DNA from: an uncultured Nonlabens sp.
GTDB taxonomy: Bacteria > Bacteroidota > Bacteroidia > Flavobacteriales > Flavobacteriaceae
Assembly (NCBI GenBank): GCA_947491755.1
Contig: CANLKV010000001.1
Span: forward strand, 372,001-436,000
Direction: 5' to 3'
DNA: 64,000 nucleotides
Part shown: piece after piece, positions 44,546-53,600 of the stretch
Layout: each line of letters starts with the position of its first letter
Position numbering within the stretch: the stretch's first letter is position 1
Program-made: the position numbers and the translations under genes
The notes under the pieces: generated by a model
Told to the model about the DNA's origin: nothing
Seen by the model: the letters and a program-made list of their open reading frames with translations, nothing else
Database searches by the model: none

Positions 44546-45730
44546 CTACTCTTGAATGGCTTTAATTCCCGGTAGGGTTTTTCCCTCTAGCATCTCTAGC
44601 ATAGCGCCACCACCGGTAGAGACATAACTCACTTTATCCTCAAACCCAAATTGTTTTACAGCACTTACACTATCGCCGCCACCTACTAGTGAGAATGCAC
44701 CCTGTTTTGTTGCTGCAGCTACTGCATTTCCTAATGCGATGGTTCCATGCGAGAATGGTTCCATCTCAAAAACTCCCGCTGGCCCGTTCCATAAAATAGT
44801 TTTACAAGCCTTGATTACATCAGCAAATTTTGATCGTGATTCTGGACCTATATCCAGACCCATCCATCCGTCAGGAATAGCGTTAATAGGAGCTACATCT
44901 CGAGTGGCTTGCTCAGAAAAGGCGTCTGCTGTGATGGAATCGATAGGCAAATGGATTTGAGTGTTATGTTTTCTGGCGTGCTCCAGGATTTCAAGTGCTA
45001 ACTCTTGTTTATCATCCTCTACAAGCGAGTCCCCTATAGAACCTCCCTGAGCTTTTATAAATGTATATGCCATTCCACCAGCGAGAATCAGGTGGTCTAC
45101 TTTTTCTAATATGTTTTCAATCACCGTAATTTTTGAAGAGACTTTGGCACCTCCTAGAATTGCTACCACAGGCTTTTCTGGCGTTTTTAATACCCGGTTC
45201 AAACTTTCGATCTCACGAGACATTAATTTACCGTAACATTTTTGTTCAAAAAATTGCGCTACTACGGTAGTTGAGGCATGCGCTCTATGTGCCGTACCAA
45301 ATGCATCATTGATGTATATATCTCCCAGTTTTGCCAGTTCTTGTGCAAAGGATTCGTCGCCTTGCGTCTCTTCCTTATGAAATCGCAAATTTTCAATCAA
45401 CAAGACTTCTCCTGGTTGTAGATTAGTTGCTTTATCCACAACCGATTGGCCCGTACTTTCTGCAATAAATTGTACTTGTACTCCCAAAATATCTGAGGCT
45501 TTATCCACAATATACGACATCGAGAATTTATCTAGAACCTGACCATCAGGACGACCCAGGTGTGACATAAGAACTACCGCACCACCTTTCTCTAGTACAT
45601 GAATAATAGTGTCTTTTGCCGCTTGTATTCTAGTGGTATCTGTTACTTCTAGATGATCATCAAGGGGTACATTAAAATCAACACGTATAAGTGCTGTTTT
45701 ATTCTCAAACGATATTTGATCGATATTCAT
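44546..45730 (-). CDS. pgk: Phosphoglycerate kinase
   Basis: A 394-residue glycolytic enzyme making ATP from 1,3-bisphosphoglycerate. Signature segments: RVDFNVPLDD, MSHLGRPDG, IENLRFHKEE, AFGTAHRAHAS and the nucleotide-loop GGGDSVSAV near the C-terminus. It heads the unit with mltD (30 bases downstream) and the DUF4837 gene, an unusual pairing of glycolysis and wall-remodelling genes. Two perfect TTATCCACA sites occur inside the gene (45432-45440, 45501-45509); both are explained by VDKA codons. Confidence 0.96.
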   Translation of the reverse strand: MNIDQISFENKTALIRVDFNVPLDDHLEVTDTTRIQAAKDTIIHVLEKGGAVVLMSHLGRPDGQVLDKFSMSYIVDKASDILGVQVQFIAESTGQSVVDKATNLQPGEVLLIENLRFHKEETQGDESFAQELAKLGDIYINDAFGTAHRAHASTTVVAQFFEQKCYGKLMSREIESLNRVLKTPEKPVVAILGGAKVSSKITVIENILEKVDHLILAGGMAYTFIKAQGGSIGDSLVEDDKQELALEILEHARKHNTQIHLPIDSITADAFSEQATRDVAPINAIPDGWMGLDIGPESRSKFADVIKACKTILWNGPAGVFEMEPFSHGTIALGNAVAAATKQGAFSLVGGGDSVSAVKQFGFEDKVSYVSTGGGAMLEMLEGKTLPGIKAIQE

Positions 45731-45754
45731 GTTATGTCTATTTAAATAATCTCA

Positions 45755-45762
45755 CAAATATA
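45755..45762 (-). promoter_or_regulatory. -7 promoter element of pgk
   Basis: Reads TATATTTG on the minus strand, 25 bases before the pgk start. Confidence 0.5.
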
Positions 45763-45794
45763 AATGATATGGCTCAACCTGTTTTGTTGTCTTT

Positions 45795-45802
45795 TATATT
45801 TG
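45795..45802 (+). promoter_or_regulatory. -7 promoter element of holB
   Basis: TATATTTG, five bases before the ATG at 45808, so the message would be leaderless or nearly so. It rules out the longer frame from 45691 that overlaps pgk. Confidence 0.5.
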
Positions 45803-45807
45803 CAGAC

Positions 45808-46944
45808 ATGCTAGGACAGGAAATTATAGGTCTAGATCATCTTAAAAATCACTTGCAGCGTACGGTAGCAAACAACCGTATAGCGCATGCGCAACTGCTG
45901 GTAGGTGCTGCTGGTTGTGGGGCGCTTCCACTAGCCTATTATTACGCTAGATTGATTTTATGTCAAAGCCATAAGGAAGGCTGTGATAAGCGCGTCAGTG
46001 ACGTGTCTCATCCTGATTTGCATTTTGCATATCCCGTAGCAAAATTAAAAAGCAAGCCAGATAAGCCTAAAAGCGCTGATTATGCTAAAGAATGGCGCGA
46101 GTTTCTCATGGAAAACCCCTATGCTGCGATGGAAGACTGGTACCAGCATGCGGGCATGGAAAAAAAGAACTGCGAGATACGAGTGTCCGAGGCAGACGAT
46201 ATAAGTAAAAAATTGAGCCTTAAATCGTATGAAGGTGGTGCTAAGGTCTGTATCATATGGGGCGCTGAATTTTTAAATATTGATGCCTCCAACAAATTAC
46301 TAAAACTGATTGAAGAGCCGCCAGCAGGTACCATTTTATTGTTCGTAACGGAAAATGAGAATAAAATAATCAGTACGATACGATCGAGATGTCAAGTGCT
46401 GCATATCCCTAAACTGTCTACTACGGCAATCGCAACTGCATTGCGTATCAACAGCAATGTAGAATCAAATATAGCTGAAATTACAGCAAGACAGGCTAAT
46501 GGCAGTTATGGCAAGGCCTTGCAGTTGTTGCAAAATGATAGTGAAGACCTTCAGTTTGAAGAATGGTTCGTTACATGGGTACGTACCGCATTTAGTGCAT
46601 CAGGAAAACCTAGTGCCATCCAGGACCTTATAAAATGGGGCGAAACTATTGCAGCTACCAGTAAGGACACTCAAAAACGCTTCTTATTGTTTTCAATGGA
46701 GTTTTTTAGACAGGCAATGCTGACTAATTATAAAGCAGACAGCGCGGTTTACTTTCAACCTAAAACGGGTTTTAACATGGCTAAGTTTGCAGCTTTTATT
46801 GATGGTCATCGCCTTGAGGATATAGCGCGCACCCTAGAGGATGCTCTCTTGCATGTAGATCGCAATGCTAATTCAAAGATTCTCTGGACGGATTTGAGTA
46901 TAGGAATGACTAAAATTCTTCACAAAAGAGAACCTTCTCGATAA
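45808..46944 (+). CDS. holB: DNA polymerase III subunit delta'
   Basis: A 378-residue clamp-loader subunit counted from the ATG at 45808 (MLGQEIIGLDHLKNHLQ). The P-loop position reads GAAGCGAL without the GKT, consistent with a delta' subunit that does not hydrolyse ATP. SNKLLKLIEEPPAGTILLFVTE and the SRC motif in IRSRCQVL follow. The longer frame from 45691 would overlap pgk antisense. It loads the beta clamp together with tau/gamma and delta. It is divergent from pgk. Confidence 0.88.
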   Translation: MLGQEIIGLDHLKNHLQRTVANNRIAHAQLLVGAAGCGALPLAYYYARLILCQSHKEGCDKRVSDVSHPDLHFAYPVAKLKSKPDKPKSADYAKEWREFLMENPYAAMEDWYQHAGMEKKNCEIRVSEADDISKKLSLKSYEGGAKVCIIWGAEFLNIDASNKLLKLIEEPPAGTILLFVTENENKIISTIRSRCQVLHIPKLSTTAIATALRINSNVESNIAEITARQANGSYGKALQLLQNDSEDLQFEEWFVTWVRTAFSASGKPSAIQDLIKWGETIAATSKDTQKRFLLFSMEFFRQAMLTNYKADSAVYFQPKTGFNMAKFAAFIDGHRLEDIARTLEDALLHVDRNANSKILWTDLSIGMTKILHKREPSR

Positions 46945-47009
46945 AAAACAACTGTTCGATCGAAGTTTCTTGATTATGAGGTAAAAGACCCTAAGTTTGT
47001 TGCCTAATT

Positions 47010-47417
47010 ATGCAAACAATACTACTAGAATATGCCGGAATGATTTTGATACAATGTTTTCTATTGATCACATTTATCATTTCAGCTTACGAAAAGATTC
47101 ATGGATGGCAAATAACACAACATTCTTTTAGATCCATGTTTCAAGAAACTTTTGTGGCCAAAATTGTCATTCCCGTTCTTATTTTCCTTATAACTATGGA
47201 AACCCTGGTGGTGACTTTATCTGCCATAGCCATCTGGGATATTTTAAGAATTCAAGAATTAGATTATGCACGATATGCTTTAATAGGTTCTTGCATTCTC
47301 GATTTAATTTTTCTTTTTGGTCTAAGGATGATAAAAGATTATACGGGTGCTGCTCGTATTGGGATTTACTTTTTAATCTCAATCGTAGGTCTTTATAGCG
47401 TACAATTGGTTTTTTAG
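47010..47417 (+). CDS. DoxX/MauE-like small membrane protein
   Basis: A 135-residue protein with four transmembrane helices. The first ends in FIISAYEKIHGWQ, which matches the S-x-x-E-K motif of the DoxX/MauE family; the METLVV helix is also typical. Such proteins are linked to thiol or quinone redox chemistry, but the function here is unknown. It is 65 bases after holB and possibly cotranscribed. Confidence 0.65.
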   Translation: MQTILLEYAGMILIQCFLLITFIISAYEKIHGWQITQHSFRSMFQETFVAKIVIPVLIFLITMETLVVTLSAIAIWDILRIQELDYARYALIGSCILDLIFLFGLRMIKDYTGAARIGIYFLISIVGLYSVQLVF

Positions 47418-47542
47418 ATCGTAAGATTTTATTTCATAAATTTCACTTATTATAAAACAGCTTATTAGCTTCGATTTAAGCGATGTATTTAAAAAAATAA
47501 TAAGATTATATAGCGCATTATACAAAAAAGCTGGAAATCGCT

Positions 47543-48376
47543 TTATTTTGCTTTTTTAAAGATATAAATGCGAGAAGAAGGCTCTTTACTCCATAGAGCT
47601 TTCAAATTAGACACCACTCCTAAAGCTATGCCAGTAAATAGAGGTGCCCACCATTTTTTATAGCGCGCAGATAATATAGAGACATACAAACTATCAAACC
47701 ACATGGGCTTTGTTTGTATTAATTCAAAAAGGTTTCTTGTAATATTTTCTATGCCCTCCTGATTGAAGTGATATAAATGTCTAGGAACATCGTACCCGGC
47801 CCAGTAGGAGTTAAATACTTGAGCGTCCCAACTGCAATGATTAGGCAGAGCGATTATTAATATACCGTCTCTACTGAGCATTTGATGCAGCTGCCGTATT
47901 ATTTCTTCAGGATCAGGTACATGCTCTAGTACGTGAAATAATTGTATAACTGAATAATCAGTTTTTTCAGTCGGTAAATGGTCCAGCAGTCGAACTCCTT
48001 TTTGATAAGCAATTTTTCGGGCTTGCTCATTAGGTTCATAACCTTGGGCTTCCAGATTGCGATCTATCAAATATTTTACCAGCTCCCCATTGCCTGCACC
48101 CACGTCCAGTATCTTTCCGTCAGTAGTTAAGCGGGTAAGTAGTTTGTATTTTGATTTGATATTCCGTTTTCGCGCAAAGCGATATAATCTAGCAAACAAA
48201 GAATGATTAGAATCGTCGTGTGATAAATACTCACTGCTGTTATAATAACGATCTATATGTTGAGGTTGCGGCATTGTTTTTAACACGCCAGGCAGGTTTG
48301 TATAATGGATTGAAAATTGCTCCTGAGTTAAAAAGTGATCCTTAACCTCTATTTTTTTTCTAGTGTTTTTAATCAT
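47543..48376 (-). CDS. Class I SAM-dependent methyltransferase
   Basis: A 277-residue protein with the SAM-binding motif ILDVGAGNGELVKYL (about residues 90-104), the acidic motif II region EAQGYEPNEQA and motif IV VIQLFHVLEHVPDPEEI. This is the Methyltransf_11/23 type found on sugars, quinones or lipids; the substrate cannot be told. It follows mnmG by 14 bases, and the first parS-like site lies across that junction. Confidence 0.8.
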   Translation of the reverse strand: MIKNTRKKIEVKDHFLTQEQFSIHYTNLPGVLKTMPQPQHIDRYYNSSEYLSHDDSNHSLFARLYRFARKRNIKSKYKLLTRLTTDGKILDVGAGNGELVKYLIDRNLEAQGYEPNEQARKIAYQKGVRLLDHLPTEKTDYSVIQLFHVLEHVPDPEEIIRQLHQMLSRDGILIIALPNHCSWDAQVFNSYWAGYDVPRHLYHFNQEGIENITRNLFELIQTKPMWFDSLYVSILSARYKKWWAPLFTGIALGVVSNLKALWSKEPSSRIYIFKKAK

Positions 48377-48392
48377 TGTTCCACGTGAAACT
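48377..48392. other. parS-like ParB binding site
   Basis: TGTTCCACGTGAAACT matches the parS centromere consensus (TGTTnCACGTGAAACA) except for the last base. It straddles the mnmG stop codon and the gap to the methyltransferase gene. Confidence 0.8.
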
Positions 48393-50262
48393 ATCGGCCC
48401 ATATGAACAAGTAAAACCGAAATATCGTTAGGATTTACTCCAGAAATACGTGACGCCTGGGAGATGGTAACTGGCTGTACTGCGCTTAATTTTTGTCGAG
48501 CTTCTATAGAAATAGACTGTATATTGCTAAAGTCAAAATTATCTGGAATACGTATATCCTCTAACCTGTGCAGCTTATCTGCATTCTCCTTTTCTTTATT
48601 GATGTAACCAGAATATTTGACTTGTACCTCGACCTGCTCCAAAATATCCTCGTTAAGGTCCTGTTGCTTGATATAATTTTCTACCTCCTCAAATCGTCGT
48701 ATATCATCCAGTCCGATTTGTGGTCTTGAAAAAACCTTAAAATACTTGTCATTTTGCGTTACCGTAGCCGAGTTCTTTTCTTCCAGTAATTCATTCATTT
48801 CTGAAAAATTATAACTCGTGTTTTTAAGGAACTGAATCATTTTTTCAGTTTCCTGTTCTTTACGCTCTACTGTTTTAAGTCGTTCCTCATTAACGATACC
48901 TAATTTATATGCCGCTGGGGTAAGGCGCAAGTCTGCGTTATCTTGACGCAACAGCGTTCGATATTCAGCACGCGAGGTGAACATGCGATAGGGCTCCTCG
49001 GTACCCTTTGTGATTAAGTCATCAATCAATACTCCAATATAAGCATCGTCGCGTCTCAAAATAAATGGCTCTTCTTCTCGTATTTTTAATACGGCATTGA
49101 TTCCTGCCATCATTCCTTGAGAAGCCGCCTCTTCATAACCTGTAGTTCCATTAATTTGACCTGCAAAATAAAGGTTGTCAATCAATTTAGTCTCCAGGGT
49201 ATGTTTGAGTTGTGTAGGAGGAAAATAATCGTATTCGATAGCGTATCCAGGCCTAAAAAACTTGACATTTTCAAATCCAACGACAGACCGCAATGCTTTG
49301 AATTGAACATCCTCAGGAAGCGAGGTACTGAATCCATTTACATAAACTTCCACCGTATTCCAGCCTTCTGGCTCTATAAACATTTGATGACGTTCTTTAC
49401 TAGCAAAGCGATCAATCTTATCTTCTATAGATGGACAATAACGAGGACCTATGGACTGAATTCTACCATTGAACATGGGACTGCGATCAAATCCTTCTCG
49501 TAATAAATCGTGCACCAAAGGACTGGTATAAGTCATATGACAATCCCGTTGTTGTGTCAATTTTGAACTGTGATTTGTATAGCTAAATTTGCCAACGACA
49601 TCATCTCCTGGCTGCACGGTCATTTTAGAATAATCTAACGATCTACCATCTACCCTAGGCGGTGTTCCTGTCTTCATACGGCCAGCATCAAACCCTAAAT
49701 CTACCAATTGCTCTGTAATACCAGTGCTTTGACGTTCGCCAGCACGACCCCCACCAAATTGTTTCTCGCCTATATGAATTAAACCGTTTAAAAAGGTACC
49801 ATTGGTAAGAACTACAGCCTTAGCGCGTACTTCTATACCTAATGCAGATTTTACTCCTACTACTTTGTTTCCTTCAATGATTAAACCAGATATCATTTCC
49901 TGGTAGAAGTCCAAGGTTGGGATAGCTTCCAGATGATTGCGCCACTCTTCTGCAAATCGCATGCGATCATTTTGTGTTCGTGGGGACCACATCGCAGGTC
50001 CCTTTGATTTATTGAGCATCTTAAATTGGATAGCACTTTTATCACTTACAATACCACTAAGACCGCCTAGGGCATCAATTTCGCGTACAATCTGGCCTTT
50101 TGCGATACCACCCATTGCCGGGTTACATGACATCTGACCTATTGTTTGTAAATTCATAGTCACCAGTAGTGTACTGGCGCCCATATTTGCTGCAACAGCA
50201 GCGGCCTCGCTCCCAGCATGGCCAGCACCAACAACAATTACATCGTATTTCTCTTGGAACAT
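48391..50262 (-). CDS. mnmG: tRNA uridine-5-carboxymethylaminomethyl modification enzyme
   Basis: A 623-residue FAD protein (MnmG/GidA) that, with MnmE, modifies the wobble uridine of several tRNAs. The FAD motif GAGHAGSEAA is at residues 12-21; GGRAGERQSTGITEQLVDLGF and the MKTGTPPR signature follow, and the C-terminal helical domain ends SRISGVNPNDISVLLVHM. Length is normal. It is bracketed by two parS-like sites and placed two bases after ybeY. In many bacteria this gene lies near the replication origin. Confidence 0.95.
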   Translation of the reverse strand: MFQEKYDVIVVGAGHAGSEAAAVAANMGASTLLVTMNLQTIGQMSCNPAMGGIAKGQIVREIDALGGLSGIVSDKSAIQFKMLNKSKGPAMWSPRTQNDRMRFAEEWRNHLEAIPTLDFYQEMISGLIIEGNKVVGVKSALGIEVRAKAVVLTNGTFLNGLIHIGEKQFGGGRAGERQSTGITEQLVDLGFDAGRMKTGTPPRVDGRSLDYSKMTVQPGDDVVGKFSYTNHSSKLTQQRDCHMTYTSPLVHDLLREGFDRSPMFNGRIQSIGPRYCPSIEDKIDRFASKERHQMFIEPEGWNTVEVYVNGFSTSLPEDVQFKALRSVVGFENVKFFRPGYAIEYDYFPPTQLKHTLETKLIDNLYFAGQINGTTGYEEAASQGMMAGINAVLKIREEEPFILRRDDAYIGVLIDDLITKGTEEPYRMFTSRAEYRTLLRQDNADLRLTPAAYKLGIVNEERLKTVERKEQETEKMIQFLKNTSYNFSEMNELLEEKNSATVTQNDKYFKVFSRPQIGLDDIRRFEEVENYIKQQDLNEDILEQVEVQVKYSGYINKEKENADKLHRLEDIRIPDNFDFSNIQSISIEARQKLSAVQPVTISQASRISGVNPNDISVLLVHMGR

Positions 50263-50264
50263 AT

Positions 50265-50684
50265 CTATTGTTTCACGTGAAACATTTCAAGCGCTTCATT
50301 TTCCAATCCGCGCATTTTGCTTTTTTGATCTGCTGTATGGTCATCGTATCCTAACATGTGCAGGAGACCATGAGCCATTACCCGTTTCAATTCTTCATTA
50401 AATGGAACCTCAAACTGCTCAGCATTATCTTTTACTCTATCAACACTAATATAAATTTCTCCTTCTAATCGATCCTCTGTCCCATAGTCAAACGTGATAA
50501 TATCTGTATACGTATCATGATTCAAATGTTTGCGATTGATTTCATGTACGTAAGCATCATCACAAAATACAAAACCCACTTGTTCAATTATTGCATGATG
50601 ATGAGACGCTAGGGCTTTACACCATTGCGTTAATTGACTAGTGTTGTCTAATTGAAAAGAAGTTTGAAAAGAGAATTCAATCAT
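50265..50684 (-). CDS. ybeY: Endoribonuclease YbeY (rRNA maturation factor)
   Basis: A 139-residue single-domain metalloprotein for 16S rRNA maturation and ribosome quality control. The zinc-site histidines are in MAHGLLHMLGYDDH near the C-terminus (the family H-x3-H-x5-H pattern with Y replacing the usual H after G). The last residues MFHVKQ are encoded by the second parS site. It overlaps DUF4175 by eight bases and precedes mnmG by two. Confidence 0.92.
   Translation of the reverse strand: MIEFSFQTSFQLDNTSQLTQWCKALASHHHAIIEQVGFVFCDDAYVHEINRKHLNHDTYTDIITFDYGTEDRLEGEIYISVDRVKDNAEQFEVPFNEELKRVMAHGLLHMLGYDDHTADQKSKMRGLENEALEMFHVKQ
50269..50284. other. parS centromere site (perfect consensus)
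   Basis: TGTTTCACGTGAAACA, a perfect 16-bp palindrome identical to the canonical parS sequence bound by ParB/Spo0J. It lies wholly within the last codons of ybeY, just upstream of mnmG. Confidence 0.9.
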
Positions 50685-53600
50685 TGGTCTTAAAGTATTC
50701 CTTTACCTTACTGCGGTATTGTGGCTGCAAAGGTAATACTTGTCTATTGAGAATTTCCGTGTTGTTGAAATAACGTTTGATAAGCTCTGGGTCTACATCG
50801 GTAGGGTTAATGTATTCTTTACGATTACTTTCTGACTGCCTTTGTTGCTCCTGCGACTGTTCCATATTAGCGTCTTTCAGCTTTAATAAATCGTAAATGA
50901 TGTCTTTCATTTGTTGCTGTACCTCTCGATTAAAACCTTGATCGAGCAATTTCCGTTCCACACCTTTCATCTCATCGGTGATTTGATTTACCTTCTGTTG
51001 TAGACCTTCGTTAATCAGCATGTTTTCTAGTTGATTTCTAAGATCTTGCTGTTGCTTATAAATTTCATACAAGCGCTGGCTCTCTTCCTCACTTTCGCGA
51101 TAAGAAGGCTTGCCATCTCCATTGCCATTATCTGAACCAGCGCCATTTCCATTTGATCCAGACTGTCCGTTGCTACCTGACTGTCCGCTTCCTAATGATT
51201 CTAATGATCCTGTGGCCCCAGATTGTGCACCCTTAGCCGATTGACCTTGATTTCCTTGGTTGCCAGAATCTCCTTGTTGGCCAGAGGAGCCCTGACCTTT
51301 CTTATTTCCTGATTCACCCTCACTGCCTTCTGCCCCATTCGATCCTTTGTTACCATCTTCACCCTCTTGTCCCTCTTGGCCAGCATTCTTTAAGCTTTCC
51401 TGTTGTTTAATGAGGTCGGGTAGTTGGAAGCCTGAGCCTTGACCTGACTTTGAAGGGCTGCCTGGTATAGAAGGAGCTTTTGCCGCGTCAAGGGCCTCTA
51501 CCAGCAAAACAGATAACGCATTTGCACCAGTCAACGTAAATTGTTGAGAAACCTGCCCTTGCTGCAATTCAAATTGCGCTAGTTGATCCATGGAACGCTC
51601 TAAGTGGTAGTAGACATCAACAACTTCATCGTTAATTTTGTTCCCTAATTCGACATTGCGCGAGCCTAATGTGAACAAGCTGTCGTCCACATGCTTGAAT
51701 GCAAGCTCAAGTTCCTTCTGCACCCGCAATGTTTTTGATAGTCCAGAACTTTTAGCTCGCAAATTTTTGACTTTCTCTAGAACCACTTCCTGTGCATTTG
51801 AGAAAACGATTAAATTGTCCAAGATCTGTCGTAACATATCTGTATCCTCTTCCATCTGTTCTCCTTGCATGGTCGCCATGTTTGAAGCCATGGACTTTGC
51901 TTGCTTTTTCATCATTTGAGCCGCTTGTTTCTGTTTGGGTTGCGCCTTTGATTGCTGCTGCTCATTCAATAAATCTTTCGCCTCTTGCTGTGCATTTTTT
52001 ATGTCATCTGACTCTTGAGGATCAAATTCCAGATCCATGGGGTCTTTCAGGTTATTATTTTCCTTTTCTAGTTCTCTTAACTCTTTCTCCCATGCCTCAT
52101 ACTCCTTATTCAGTTGTTCTTGATCGGCAGCTTTATTACTCGATTCTGACTTCTCAGACTGTTCCTGTTGGCGGTCTGCTAGTTCTGACAATTTTCTCCC
52201 CAGCTGCTCATATTTTTGAGTAACATAGTACCTTTTTGTTAATTCCAGTAACTGCTTTAAACTACGCTGTTGCTGCCGTGTTTTACGTTGTGTTTGTTCT
52301 AATTTTTCCTGTAACTCTTCCTTTGAAAGTTTTTCTTGATACTCCTCAATTTGCTTCAGTATTTCTTCATTTCTTTTTGACTGCTCGCTGGTCTGCTTCA
52401 ATCGCTCTTGCAATAATTTTTTATTCTCATCTTTTCTATCACCTACTTGATCCAGTTGGTTGTTCAATTTTTCCAACTCTTGACGTATGCTTTGCTCCTT
52501 ACGCTGTTGGTTCTTAACGGCCTGCTCTAACTTACGCTTGTCATTGAAACTACGATTGTCTTTCTCAATTTGTTGCTGTGATAGCTCTTTTAAAACATTC
52601 TGTTCTTTCTCTTGCTGGCGCAGTGCGTTCTCAAGGTTGGATAAAGATTCCTTTTGCTGTTGAAATTGCAATTGCTCTTCCTCAGTAAGGGTCGATTTAT
52701 TGTATTCAAAAACATCCGACCGTGTACTTTTAAAATTATTTACTGCATCATTATCTAGTACCTCGAAATAAAATTCATAGCTGGATCCTTCTTTTAAGGG
52801 CAAACTACCTGGTATCATTTGTACAAATTGTTGATACGTTCCACCCGTATTATTGATAGGAACAATAATCTTGTCCTGTGGGTCGCTGGTATCGTAGTAC
52901 ACGAGGCGCACACCTTTCAACCCATAATCGTCTGCAGCCTGTCCATTAAAATACATCTTACGCTCATCTATGGTATCGCGCTTCATTTCAATCTGCAATT
53001 CAGGATATTCATCCTTGACCACATTTACCGTAAAGTCTAATTGTTCATAATCACGTATTAGAGTATTTGATGTAGCTATAGTGTAGCGCAGTTGTTGGGT
53101 TATCGCTTTCGCGAAAGCGAACTCCCCATCCCCTAGATCATCAAAAACGAAATTTTCTACTGGTGTTTTAAATTGAAGTAACTGGGTGCTGCTCGTATTT
53201 ACTTGCCAATTGATCATGGTGCCTTCTGGCACAAGAGCGTTGCCTGTTCCCACGAGAACCTCATCTTTTTTGCCAGTATAGTCGGGATAATCCAACTCTA
53301 ATCTAAATGATCTGATTACCGGTACTGGATTAACTTGCAGATTATAAGTGATGCTACGCACCTCATTTGCAGATAAATAGAACTGTACATCCTTTGTGGG
53401 GCGCTCAAAGGTATAAGTGTAATTATTTTGATCTACCTGGTTGAGATAATACCGCTGACCATCGACAACTATAGCGACATTTTCTGGTAGACGTGTGCCA
53501 TTAACCCCTACATTTAAAACAAATGGCTGGTTTTCTATGGCGGTTAAACGCTCTTGTAAAACGGTAAATTTAAAGGGGGCAGGCGGTACATATTCTGTTT

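Noticed and set aside
45432-45509. Two perfect DnaA boxes (TTATCCACA) 69 bases apart, a few kb from the parS sites
   Set aside because: Both lie inside pgk and are explained by the codons for VDKA in two similar segments; no AT-rich unwinding region or dnaA gene is nearby.
48165-48181. CGTTTTCGCGCAAAGCG in the methyltransferase gene
   Set aside because: Has an extra base and broken symmetry; too weak to count as a copy.
51201-52517. Several open frames on both strands across the DUF4175 gene
   Set aside because: They are shadows caused by the repetitive G/S/Q/N-rich coding sequence.
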